Part shown: piece after piece, positions 1-5,966 of the stretch
How positions within the stretch are numbered: the stretch's first letter is position 1
Layout of the letters: each line of letters begins with the position of its first letter
Assembly (NCBI GenBank): GCA_018883305.1
Contig: VEQI01000219.1
Coordinates: 1 to 5,966, forward strand
Length of the DNA: 5,966 nt
Direction: 5' to 3'
From: Limnohabitans sp.
GTDB taxonomy: Bacteria; Pseudomonadota; Gammaproteobacteria; Burkholderiales; Burkholderiaceae_C
The notes under the pieces: model-generated
The model's input: the letters and a program-made list of their open reading frames with translations, nothing else
Database searches by the model: none
Told to the model about the DNA's origin: nothing
Program-made: the position numbers and the translations under genes

Positions 1-1832
1 GTACAACCCGCAGCAGAACGCTCGGCCGACGCGTCAGACAACTCAAACGCTTGCTCGACTTTCAGGTCTGGCAAACCTTCGATTTCCAGAATACGGCCCG
101 AGAACGCGTTGATCTTGCCGGCCTTGGCCACGGTCAGCAGACCGGCTTTGATGGCGTACAGGGGAATGGCGTGCACCAGGTCGCGCAGGGTGATGCCGGG
201 CTGCATCTGGCCCTTGAAGCGCACCAGCACGGATTCCGGCATGTCCAGCGGCATCACGCCCGTGGCAGCGCCAAAGGCCACCAGACCGGAGCCGGCGGGG
301 AAGGAGATGCCGATCGGGAAACGGGTATGCGAGTCACCACCGGTGCCCACGGTGTCAGGCAGCAGCAGGCGGTTGAGCCAGCTGTGGATCACGCCGTCGC
401 CCGGTCGCAGGGCCACGCCGCCGCGGTTGCTGATGAAGGCGGGCAGTTCGTGGTGCATCTTCACGTCCACCGCCTTGGGGTAGGCGGCGGTGTGGCAGAA
501 GGACTGCATCACCATGTCAGCGCTGAAGCCCAGACAGGCCAGGTCTTTCAACTCGTCGCGGGTCATCGGGCCGGTGGTGTCTTGTGAGCCCACGGTGGTC
601 ATCTTGGGTTCGCAATAGGTGCCCGGGCGGATACCCTGTCCTTCGGGCAGACCGCAGGCACGACCCACCATTTTCTGCGCCAAGGTGAAGCCCTTGCCGC
701 TGTCCTTCGGAGCCTTGGGCAGGCGGAAGAGGGTGGAGGCAGGCAGGCCCAGGAATTCGCGGGCCTTTCCGGTCAGGCTGCGGCCAATGATCAGGTTGAT
801 ACGGCCACCGGCGCGCACCTCATCAAACAGCACTTCGCTCTTGAGCTGGAATTCGACCACGGTCTGACCACCCTTGGTGATCTTGCCGTCATAAGGCAGC
901 ACTTCGATCACATCGCCCATTTCGAGTTTGGACACGTCCACTTCAATGGGCAGTGAGCCAGAGTCTTCCTGTGTGTTGTAGAAGATGGGGGCAATCTTGC
1001 CGCCCAACGTGACGCCACCGAAACGCTTGTTCGGCACGAACGGAATGTCCTGGCCGGTGGCCCAGATCACGCTGTTGGTCGCGGACTTGCGGGAAGAACC
1101 GGTACCCACCACGTCACCCACATAGGCCACCAGATGCCCCTTTTTCTTCAGGTCCTCGATGAACTGGATGGGGCCGCGCTTGCCGTCTTCTTCGGGCTTG
1201 AAGGCCGCATCAGGACGGGTGTTCTTGAGCATGGCCAGGTAGTGCATCGGGATGTCCGGGCGGCTCCAGGCGTCGGGCGCAGGCGAGAGGTCGTCGGTGT
1301 TGGTTTCGCCGGGCACCTTGAACACCGTGACGGTGATGCTCTTGGGCACTTCGGGACGGCTGGTGAACCACTCGGCATCAGCCCAGCTTTGAATGACTTC
1401 CTTGGCCTTGGCATTGCCGGCCTTGGCTTTGTCGGCCACGTCATGAAAGGCATCAAACATCAGCAGGGTTTTCTTCAAGCCTTCAGCAGCCACGCCAGCA
1501 ACTTCCTTGTCGTCCAGCAGGTCGATCAGGGGCTTGACGTTGTAGCCGCCCACCATGGTGCCGAGCAGCTCGGTGGCCTTGGCCTTGCTGATCAGCGCCA
1601 CCGTGACGTCACCATGTGCCACGGCGGACAGGAAGGAGGCCTTCACCTTGGCAGCGTCATCCACGCCCGGGGGCACGCGGTGGGTGATGAGATCCACCAG
1701 GAAATTTTCCTCGCCCTTGGGCGGGTTCTTGATCAGCTCGATGACATCGGCCACTTGCTGGGCCGTCAATGGCAGCGGCGGGATACCGAGGGCGGCGCGC
1801 TCGGCCACATGGTCACGGTAGGCTTTCAACAT
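1..1832 (-). CDS. acnB: Aconitate hydratase B (bifunctional aconitase / 2-methylisocitrate dehydratase), 3' end outside window
   Basis: Aconitase B interconverts citrate and isocitrate through cis-aconitate in the cytoplasmic TCA cycle; members of the family also hydrate 2-methyl-cis-aconitate. The frame is open from the ATG at 1832 to the left edge and gives 610 residues, against about 865 in E. coli AcnB, which it matches closely from the first residues (MLKAYRDHVAERAALGI). Residues 1-160 form the HEAT-like helical domain found only in AcnB. The swivel domain follows, with GETNTDDLSPAPDAWSRP (175-192) and GTGSSRKSATNSV (243-255). The catalytic core begins with GSQDTTGPMTRDELK (415-429), SFCHTAAYP (444-452) and GGDSHTRFPIG (498-508). 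The cysteines that hold the [4Fe-4S] cluster in E. coli (near 710, 769 and 772) would lie beyond the window, so cluster binding cannot be checked here. The start is supported by an AGGAG eight bases upstream. It is the last visible gene of the mdh-led minus-strand group, 32 bases after the preceding gene. Confidence 0.98.
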   Translation of the reverse strand, partial: MLKAYRDHVAERAALGIPPLPLTAQQVADVIELIKNPPKGEENFLVDLITHRVPPGVDDAAKVKASFLSAVAHGDVTVALISKAKATELLGTMVGGYNVKPLIDLLDDKEVAGVAAEGLKKTLLMFDAFHDVADKAKAGNAKAKEVIQSWADAEWFTSRPEVPKSITVTVFKVPGETNTDDLSPAPDAWSRPDIPMHYLAMLKNTRPDAAFKPEEDGKRGPIQFIEDLKKKGHLVAYVGDVVGTGSSRKSATNSVIWATGQDIPFVPNKRFGGVTLGGKIAPIFYNTQEDSGSLPIEVDVSKLEMGDVIEVLPYDGKITKGGQTVVEFQLKSEVLFDEVRAGGRINLIIGRSLTGKAREFLGLPASTLFRLPKAPKDSGKGFTLAQKMVGRACGLPEGQGIRPGTYCEPKMTTVGSQDTTGPMTRDELKDLACLGFSADMVMQSFCHTAAYPKAVDVKMHHELPAFISNRGGVALRPGDGVIHSWLNRLLLPDTVGTGGDSHTRFPIGISFPAGSGLVAFGAATGVMPLDMPESVLVRFKGQMQPGITLRDLVHAIPLYAIKAGLLTVAKAGKINAFSGRILEIEGLPDLKVEQAFELSDASAERSAAGC

Positions 1833-1840
1833 GGGTCACT

Positions 1841-1845
1841 CTCCT
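1841..1845 (-). promoter_or_regulatory. Ribosome binding site of acnB
   Basis: On the minus strand this reads AGGAG, eight bases before the acnB ATG at 1832. It is a strong Shine-Dalgarno match and fixes the acnB start. It lies in the 32-base gap after the secreted-protein gene, which shows no convincing promoter or terminator, so acnB is probably read from an upstream promoter. Confidence 0.8.
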
Positions 1846-1864
1846 GTGGGTGGAAATACAACAA

Positions 1865-2440
1865 TCATTGACGCGCCACGTCACGTCCGCCTTCCAGCAG
1901 ATTGATCGGTGGTGCGAGTTTCATGGCTTGAGCCACGGCCGCCTGGGCCGGGCTCTGACATTCATCGGCCAGGCGTTGGCCGAGTTGGCTGTTCATCAAC
2001 ATGGATTTGTTGGACAGCTGGATCCAGACGGCGCCCTTTTGGGCGTCTTCCAGGCGCAATGCGCCGGTTTTGGACACCACGGGTGTCAGGTGGTAGGTCT
2101 GGCGCTGATGGTGCATGTAGAAACGACCGGGTGACTTCTCATCGTTGGTGATGATCACCGTCTGGCCCAGCTCGCACTTCATCTGCCCCAGATGCACCTG
2201 CTCGGCCACGGCCACCAGCTCGGGCTCCAGCGGCGGCAGCACCTCGGCGGCTGCCAACGGCGCAGCAGCGGGTTTTTTGGCGGTATCGTGACGCGCCTTA
2301 TGGACGGCGGGTTTGGCTGGCGCAGTGGCGCGTGAACGGGAAGTGTCGGCGGGGGTTGCAGACCCAGACTGGGCCAGCACACTGCCAGCGGTCAGACACA
2401 ACAGTCCACACACCCAAGCTTGACTGATCATGCACTTCAT
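1865..2440 (-). CDS. Secreted protein of unknown function with an MliC-like C-terminal domain
   Basis: A 191-residue protein that I do not recognise by name. Residues 1-23 look like a Sec signal peptide: basic start, hydrophobic core, then SVLA before Gln24. There is no lipobox cysteine at the cleavage site, so a soluble periplasmic or exported product is expected. Residues 24-70 are a linker rich in Ala, Pro, Lys and Thr, probably disordered. Residues 80-163 look like a small beta-rich domain. Its order of elements resembles MliC/PliC inhibitors of c-type lysozyme: a Cys in the first strand (KCELGQTVII, Cys89), a YHL strand (116-118), a SKTGALR loop (123-129), a VW strand (138-139) and a closing Cys (LADEC, Cys161). 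Cys89 and Cys161 are the only cysteines after the signal peptide and could form the disulfide seen in that family. The SGxxY and KG contact motifs of MliC are not intact, so inhibitory activity is doubtful. The resemblance is my own reading, not a search result. The gene starts 10 bases after the CitE-like gene ends, with AGGAG overlapping that stop codon, and precedes acnB. Confidence 0.85.
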   Translation of the reverse strand: MKCMISQAWVCGLLCLTAGSVLAQSGSATPADTSRSRATAPAKPAVHKARHDTAKKPAAAPLAAAEVLPPLEPELVAVAEQVHLGQMKCELGQTVIITNDEKSPGRFYMHHQRQTYHLTPVVSKTGALRLEDAQKGAVWIQLSNKSMLMNSQLGQRLADECQSPAQAAVAQAMKLAPPINLLEGGRDVARQ

Positions 2441-2447
2441 CGTCCGA

Positions 2448-2452
2448 CTCCT
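2448..2452 (-). promoter_or_regulatory. Ribosome binding site of the secreted-protein gene, overlapping the upstream stop codon
   Basis: On the minus strand this reads AGGAG, seven bases before the ATG at 2440. It favours that ATG over the internal Met4 codon at 2431. Its first bases overlap the TAG stop (2453-2451) of the CitE-like gene, so ribosomes ending on that gene sit on this site; translational coupling is likely. Confidence 0.7.
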
Positions 2453-3434
2453 AGGCTACCTGGAAAAAGCCCCGGACTTCGCTGGGCAGCGGACGTCCAG
2501 TGTTAAAGGCGCGTTGTAACACTTGCCAGAAAAACCGGTAGCTGGCGCGGTCATGCAACTGCCCCTGGTGGCTGATTGGCGCCCATTGAGCGTCAATTGC
2601 AGCCAGCAGGATAGCACTGGCCTGCTCAATGGCCTGCGCGTCAGGCGCCATGGCTTCCAGGATGGGGCGAATTTGCGCCGGATGGATGCTCCACATGCGC
2701 GTGTAGCCCAGTTCACGGGCAGCACGCTCGGCGGCATGACGCATGGCCTGGGTGTCGCTGAACTCCGTCACCACGCAATGCGAGGGCACCTTCCCATGTG
2801 CGTGGCAGGCACTGGCAATCTCCAGCTTGGCGCGCACCACCAGCGGATGCGTGAACTGGCCCGCCACGCCCATGCCGCTGGCCGGAATGGCGCCCGCATG
2901 GGCAGAGACAAAGTCCATCAGGCCAAAGCTGATGGATTGCACTCGCGGATGAGCGGCAATGTCAAAGGCACGATGCACGGCCGCGGGCGATTCCACCAGG
3001 ACATGCAGCGGCAGCTCCGGATGCCCGGCGCGGTCCAGCGCCGACGCCGCCACAGCCACATCGGCCGGTGACTCAACCTTGGGAATCATCACATGACGCA
3101 AGCGCCCACCGGCCTTGCCGACAATCGCCGCCACATCCGACTCGAAGCAAGGGTGATCGACCGGATGCACACGCACGGCCACGTGCGCAGCCGGATCAGC
3201 TTGCAAGGCCAATTCGGTGACCAGCGCGGCGTGCTCGGACTCACCGCCCACCGGGGCGCCGTCCTCGCAATCCAGGGTGACATCAAACACGCAAGTGCCG
3301 AACTCCTGCTGCATCTCGGCCTGCAATTGCAGACTTTTACGCATTCGGACTTCAACGCCACTGTAGTGATCACAGACCGGCAGACTCACTGCCCCGGCCT
3401 GTGCACCCAGCAGAACCTCGCGTGGATGGGTCAT
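2451..3434 (-). CDS. Stand-alone CitE-like CoA-ester lyase (HpcH/HpaI aldolase / citrate lyase beta family)
   Basis: A 327-residue cytoplasmic TIM-barrel enzyme of the CitE-like superfamily. Members cleave or form CoA thioesters such as malyl-CoA, citramalyl-CoA or, in the citrate lyase complex, citryl-ACP, using a divalent metal. Expected features are visible: DCEDG (55-59), the CoA-ester-binding Arg in VRVHP (Arg88), IPKVES (117-122), the metal-ligand Glu in VESP (Glu148), the metal-ligand Asp in FGLMDF (Asp174) and SIHPAQI (249-255). The usual N-terminal RSxLFVPG motif is missing, so it is a divergent branch. No citD or citF partner is present, so it is unlikely to be the citrate lyase subunit; the substrate cannot be told from sequence. 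I chose the ATG at 3434. The frame extends upstream to a TTG at 3509, but that part lies inside mdh and lacks family similarity. The ATG sits 11 bases after the mdh stop without a clear Shine-Dalgarno sequence, which suggests re-initiation after mdh. Confidence 0.9.
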   Translation of the reverse strand: MTHPREVLLGAQAGAVSLPVCDHYSGVEVRMRKSLQLQAEMQQEFGTCVFDVTLDCEDGAPVGGESEHAALVTELALQADPAAHVAVRVHPVDHPCFESDVAAIVGKAGGRLRHVMIPKVESPADVAVAASALDRAGHPELPLHVLVESPAAVHRAFDIAAHPRVQSISFGLMDFVSAHAGAIPASGMGVAGQFTHPLVVRAKLEIASACHAHGKVPSHCVVTEFSDTQAMRHAAERAARELGYTRMWSIHPAQIRPILEAMAPDAQAIEQASAILLAAIDAQWAPISHQGQLHDRASYRFFWQVLQRAFNTGRPLPSEVRGFFQVA

Positions 3435-3445
3435 GTGCGGACTGT

Positions 3446-4432
3446 TCAGACCAGGTGGGCCACACCAGCCTGCTCTTCCTGCAGCTCTTTCAGGGTCTTG
3501 TTGATGCAAGTCTGGCTGAATTCGTCAATGGCCAGGCCTTCCACCACTTTGTACTCGCCGCCTTCGCAGGTAACGGGGAAGCCAAACATGACATCCTTGG
3601 GGATGCCGTACCAGCCTTGCGACGGAATGCCCATGGTGACCCACTTGCCTTGGGTGCCCAGGGTCCAGTCACGCATGTGGTCAATGGCAGCGTTGGCAGC
3701 CGATGCGGCTGAAGACAGACCACGCGCCTCAATGATGGCAGCACCGCGCTTGCCCACGGTGGGCAGGAACACGTTGGCGTTCCACTCCTGGTCGTTGATC
3801 ATGGCCTTGACGGATTCGCCCTTGATGGTGGCGAAGCGGTAGTCGGCGTACATGGTGGGCGAGTGGTTGCCCCACACGCACAGTTTTTCAATGTCGGCCA
3901 CGGCCTTGCCGGTCTTGGCGGCAATTTGGGAGGCCGCGCGGTTGTGGTCCAGGCGCAGCATGGCGGTGAAGTTCTTGGCAGGCAGATCAGGGGCCGACTT
4001 CATGGCGATGTAAGCGTTGGTGTTGGCGGGGTTGCCCACCACCAGCACCTTGACGTTGCGCGAGGCCACGGCGTTCAGGGCCTTGCCCTGGGCGGTGAAG
4101 ATGGCACCGTTGATGGCCAGCAGCTCGGCACGCTCCATGCCCGGACCACGGGGACGCGAACCCACGAGCAGGGCGTAGTCCACGTCCTTGAAAGCGGTCA
4201 TCGGGTCAGAGTGGGCTTCCATGCCGGCCAGCAGCGGGAAAGCGCAGTCGTCCAGCTCCATCATCACGCCCTTGAGGGCTTTCTGGGCCTTCTCGTCCGG
4301 AATTTCGAGCAGTTGAAGAATGACGGGCTGGTCCTTGCCCAGCATTTCGCCGGAAGCAATGCGAAACAGCAGGGCGTAACCGATTTGACCGGCGGCACCG
4401 GTGACGGCGACGCGAACAGGCTTCTTGCTCAT
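3446..4432 (-). CDS. mdh: Malate dehydrogenase (NAD-dependent)
   Basis: Malate dehydrogenase oxidises L-malate to oxaloacetate with NAD+ in the TCA cycle. The 328-residue product is full length and belongs to the cytosolic-type (type 2) MDH branch usual in beta-proteobacteria. The Rossmann nucleotide loop is TGAAGQIGYAL (11-21), with an acidic residue at the end of the second strand (Glu43 in LLEIPD) that fits a preference for NAD over NADP. Substrate-binding arginines lie in the mobile loop SRPRGPGMER (92-101). GNPANTN (133-139) contributes the conserved Asn. LDHNRA (161-166) holds the catalytic Asp162 and substrate Arg165, and WGNHSPTMYAD (187-197) holds the catalytic His190. A TGGAG seven bases upstream supports the ATG at 4432. 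It is the first gene of the minus-strand group and runs divergently from the GntR regulator across a 167-base control region, so it is a likely target of that regulator. Confidence 0.98.
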   Translation of the reverse strand: MSKKPVRVAVTGAAGQIGYALLFRIASGEMLGKDQPVILQLLEIPDEKAQKALKGVMMELDDCAFPLLAGMEAHSDPMTAFKDVDYALLVGSRPRGPGMERAELLAINGAIFTAQGKALNAVASRNVKVLVVGNPANTNAYIAMKSAPDLPAKNFTAMLRLDHNRAASQIAAKTGKAVADIEKLCVWGNHSPTMYADYRFATIKGESVKAMINDQEWNANVFLPTVGKRGAAIIEARGLSSAASAANAAIDHMRDWTLGTQGKWVTMGIPSQGWYGIPKDVMFGFPVTCEGGEYKVVEGLAIDEFSQTCINKTLKELQEEQAGVAHLV

Positions 4433-4439
4433 GTAAAAA

Positions 4440-4444
4440 CTCCA
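4440..4444 (-). promoter_or_regulatory. Ribosome binding site of mdh
   Basis: On the minus strand this reads TGGAG, seven bases ahead of the mdh ATG at 4432, at normal spacing. The short stretch between it and the start is rich in T and A, which should keep the site unstructured. Confidence 0.7.
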
Positions 4445-4518
4445 GTGAGGAATGAAAAAAGTGGGAAGACAGCAAAACGGCAGAGTTTACCCTCGAAAAC
4501 CCTGAGATTCCATGTCTT

Positions 4519-4536
4519 ATGTCTTATAGAAGATAT
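4519..4536. promoter_or_regulatory. Candidate GntR-family operator (18-base near-palindrome)
   Basis: The sequence ATGTCTTATAGAAGATAT is an inverted repeat in which seven of nine base pairs match. A perfect version would be ATGTCTTATATAAGACAT. The left half-site, ATGTCTTAT, also occurs seven bases upstream (4512-4520), overlapping by two bases, so the region holds a third half-site in tandem. Length, symmetry and A+T-rich centre are typical of GntR-dimer sites, and it lies between mdh and the GntR gene, where autoregulators usually bind. That the neighbouring regulator binds here is inference. I saw no second copy of the full palindrome in the window, including before sdhC. Confidence 0.6.
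4523..4528 (-). promoter_or_regulatory. Possible -10 element for mdh and the minus-strand genes
   Basis: On the minus strand this reads TATAAG, five of six matches to TATAAT, inside the candidate operator. It would give a transcript start near 4516 and a leader of about 84 bases before mdh. No good -35 hexamer lies at the usual distance upstream, so this is a weak call; a regulator bound at the palindrome would cover it. Confidence 0.3.
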
Positions 4537-4539
4537 GAT
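4534..4539 (+). promoter_or_regulatory. Possible -10 element for the GntR regulator gene
   Basis: TATGAT matches the sigma-70 -10 consensus at five of six positions and overlaps the right edge of the candidate operator. It would place the transcript start near 4546, about 54 bases before the regulator's ATG. No convincing -35 hexamer is found 16-18 bases upstream. If real, binding at the palindrome would repress the regulator's own gene. Confidence 0.35.
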
Positions 4540-4599
4540 GTCGAGTTGACGTCGACCTGACGCACCCTACGGCCCCAACCGTCGACCCACTGTCCATTC

Positions 4600-5394
4600 A
4601 TGGCCTCTACCCCTGTCTTTCAAAGCGAATCCTCTCCCTCGAGCGATTTCTCATCGTTCCAGGCAGCAGTGCCCGCTTTCAGCCCGCTGTACCAACAGAT
4701 CAAAGGCCTCATCCTGCAAAGCCTGCAATCCGGCGAGTGGAAACCCGGCGAGGCCATTCCCAGTGAAATGGACCTGGCAGCGCGCTACCGGGTCAGCCAG
4801 GGCACGGTGCGCAAGGCCATTGACGAGTTGTCCACCGAGAATTTGCTGACCCGCCGCCAAGGCAAAGGCACCTTTGTGACAACCCATGCCGAGGAGCAAG
4901 TTCAATACCGCTTCCTCAAATTGGTGCCGGATGGCCGTGACATGCCGGCCCAGGAGTCGGCGCAGCGCACCATCATTGACTGCAAGCGGGTACGTGCGGG
5001 GGCTGATGTGTCCCGCGCCCTGCGATTGCGCAGCGGCGAGCCTGTGCTGCACGTGCGCCGAGTGCTCAGCTACGCCGGCGTGCCTACCATTCTGGAGGAT
5101 CTGTGGCTGCCCGGCGCCCCCTTCAAAGGGCTGACCGCCGAGCGGTTACGTGCCCACCGCGGCGCCATGTATGCCCTGTTCGAGACCGAATTTGGGGTAC
5201 GCATGGTCCGGGCCGATGAACAAATAAGGGCCGTCCACCCCGACGAGGAGCAAGCCCGCTGGCTGGAAGTCAGCGGCAACACCCCCTTGCTGAGCGTAGA
5301 GCGCATTGCCTACACCTATCATGACGTCCCCATGGAGTGGCGTCGAGGCCTGTACCGAACCGACACGCGTCACTATCGCAACACCCTGAGCTGA
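4600..5394 (+). CDS. GntR-family transcriptional regulator, HutC-type (winged helix plus UTRA domain)
   Basis: A 264-residue cytoplasmic DNA-binding regulator, probably a metabolite-responsive repressor. Residues 28-95 form the GntR winged helix: SPLYQQIKGLIL, then GEWKPGEAIPSEMDLAARYRVSQGTVRKA with the recognition helix near 66-77, and the wing RRQGKGTFV (85-93). Residues 105-258 are a UTRA ligand-binding domain, with typical elements in EPVLHVRRVL (147-156), ADEQIRAVHPDEEQARWL (205-222), NTPLLSVERIAY (227-238) and the closing YRTDTRHY (252-259). The effector cannot be read from sequence; a TCA or related organic acid is a guess from context. The first 27 residues are rich in Ser, Pro and Phe and precede the domain. 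No Shine-Dalgarno sequence stands before the ATG at 4600, so the start is uncertain; a GTG at 4669 (Val24) is an alternative. It is divergent from mdh and in line with sdhC, which suggests control of both flanking groups. Confidence 0.93.
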   Translation: MASTPVFQSESSPSSDFSSFQAAVPAFSPLYQQIKGLILQSLQSGEWKPGEAIPSEMDLAARYRVSQGTVRKAIDELSTENLLTRRQGKGTFVTTHAEEQVQYRFLKLVPDGRDMPAQESAQRTIIDCKRVRAGADVSRALRLRSGEPVLHVRRVLSYAGVPTILEDLWLPGAPFKGLTAERLRAHRGAMYALFETEFGVRMVRADEQIRAVHPDEEQARWLEVSGNTPLLSVERIAYTYHDVPMEWRRGLYRTDTRHYRNTLS

Positions 5395-5511
5395 CCCAAA
5401 TAGTGAAACCCTCACGTCAGGTTTTGCGGTTGCAATAGAATTTTGCGCGTTACCTGCGTCAACCCTTGGTGCGTCCTCGTGCCTGCAGGTGCATCCCAGA
5501 AAGACCTCTAC
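5395..5511 (+). promoter_or_regulatory. Gap between the regulator gene and sdhC; probable sdhC leader
   Basis: This 117-base gap carries no gene of its own. The sdhC frame stays open upstream to a TTG at 5443, but that extension does not look like SdhC. TAGAAT at 5436-5441 resembles a -10 hexamer without a matching -35. A five-base inverted repeat (5406-5410 with 5420-5424) is too weak to call a terminator. The gap is long enough for a separate sdh promoter, but none can be shown. No copy of the 4519-4536 palindrome is seen. Confidence 0.3.
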
Positions 5512-5943
5512 ATGACAGAACTTGCCAAGAAGCGGCCCGAATTCCGCAACATCAACGCCCTGAAGGACTTGCCGACTTATCGGCTGCCGGCGGCCGGGAT
5601 TGTCTCGATCCTGCACCGCATCAGCGGCTTCATCATGTTCCTGATGCTACCCTTCATCATCTGGCTCTTTGACACCTCGGTGTCCTCCGAGTACTCCTTT
5701 GCCCGCTTCAAGGCCGCCTTCAACATCGGCCTGGGCGTGTTTCCCGGTTGGTTCATCAAACTGGTGGCGCTGGGCCTGATCTGGGCTTACCTGCACCACC
5801 TGATCGCCGGCATGCGCCACGTCTACATGGACGTGCACCACGCCGTGAGCAAGGAATTCGGTCGTTCGTCCGCCATCGTCACCCTGGTGATCAGCGTGGG
5901 CCTGACCGTGGTGCTGGGCGCCAAGCTGTTTGGCCTGTACTGA
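5512..5943 (+). CDS. sdhC: Succinate dehydrogenase cytochrome b556 subunit
   Basis: SdhC is one of two membrane anchors of succinate dehydrogenase (complex II). With SdhD it binds heme b and ubiquinone and passes electrons from succinate oxidation to the quinone pool. The 143-residue product has three predicted membrane helices, at about 28-54, 72-98 and 119-140. The quinone-site signature SILHRISG (32-39) is present, with Ser32 and Arg36 matching Ser27 and Arg31 of E. coli SdhC. The second signature, HHLIAGMRHVYMD (95-107), holds His96, which aligns with the E. coli heme ligand His84. The ATG at 5512 puts the N-terminus in line with E. coli SdhC (KKRPEFRNINAL); the upstream TTG at 5443 would add 23 residues unlike the family. 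Only a weak purine stretch (AGAAAGA) precedes the ATG. The window ends 23 bases after the stop, where sdhD and then sdhA and sdhB would be expected. Confidence 0.97.
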   Translation: MTELAKKRPEFRNINALKDLPTYRLPAAGIVSILHRISGFIMFLMLPFIIWLFDTSVSSEYSFARFKAAFNIGLGVFPGWFIKLVALGLIWAYLHHLIAGMRHVYMDVHHAVSKEFGRSSAIVTLVISVGLTVVLGAKLFGLY

Positions 5944-5966
5944 ATCTGAGCGACACGCATTGGCGC

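Noticed and set aside
51..587. Long plus-strand open frame opposite acnB
   Set aside because: It is antisense to conserved acnB sequence, has a Gly/His/Gln-rich composition typical of a reverse-frame shadow in high-G+C DNA, and resembles no known protein.
1134..1871. 245-residue plus-strand open frame opposite the start of acnB
   Set aside because: The minus strand here encodes the well-conserved N-terminal half of aconitase B; the plus frame is a by-product of codon bias.
3093..3842. 249-residue plus-strand open frame spanning the CitE-like gene and mdh
   Set aside because: It crosses the boundary of two real antisense genes and has no recognisable domain.
3863..4549. 228-residue plus-strand open frame opposite the mdh 5' half
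   Set aside because: It is a His/Gly/Val-rich shadow of the Rossmann-fold coding sequence and would run through the control region.
4546..4551. TTGACG as a -35 hexamer for the regulator gene
   Set aside because: It matches TTGACA at five of six bases, but the position 16-18 bases downstream is G+C-rich and has no -10-like hexamer.
4551..4586. Two GTCGAC copies (4551-4556 and 4581-4586) as a second operator
   Set aside because: Six-base palindromes of this kind are common by chance in high-G+C DNA, and nothing around them is repeated.
5406..5424. Inverted repeat AAACC...GGTTT after the regulator gene as a terminator
   Set aside because: The stem is only five base pairs with a nine-base loop and no proper T-tract, so it is too weak to support termination.
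5146..5616. 156-residue minus-strand open frame across the end of the regulator gene and the start of sdhC
   Set aside because: Both plus-strand genes here are clearly recognised, and the minus frame has no family features.

Overview
The window looks like a chromosomal TCA-cycle locus from a beta-proteobacterium of the order Burkholderiales, most likely Comamonadaceae. The basis is the high G+C content (judged by eye), the type of malate dehydrogenase and aconitase B, and the gene order, all as I know them from that group. No tRNA, rRNA, CRISPR array, insertion sequence or phage gene is visible. Coding density is high and all the gaps between genes are short.

Left part (1-4432, all minus strand). 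Reading in the direction of transcription the order is mdh (malate dehydrogenase), a stand-alone CitE-like lyase, a small secreted protein of unknown function, and acnB (aconitase B, running off the left edge with about 610 of roughly 860 residues present). The gaps are only 11, 10 and 32 bases and no terminator hairpin separates the genes. They are probably one transcription unit started upstream of mdh.

Middle (4433-4599). A 167-base divergent control region lies between mdh and a GntR-family regulator. It holds an 18-base near-palindrome (4519-4536) preceded by a third copy of its half-site, with -10-like hexamers on both strands in or beside it. It is the best candidate operator in the window.

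Right part (4600-5966, plus strand). A HutC-type GntR regulator (winged helix plus UTRA domain) is followed after 117 bases by sdhC, the cytochrome b556 subunit of succinate dehydrogenase. The window ends just after sdhC, where sdhD would be expected.

Taken together, aconitase (citrate to isocitrate), succinate dehydrogenase (succinate to fumarate) and malate dehydrogenase (malate to oxaloacetate) flank a small-molecule-sensing repressor. A simple reading is that the regulator controls the divergent TCA operons in response to a metabolite. The two unexplained members are the CitE-like lyase and the secreted protein, whose C-terminal half resembles the MliC lysozyme-inhibitor fold. They are the most interesting parts of an otherwise housekeeping region.
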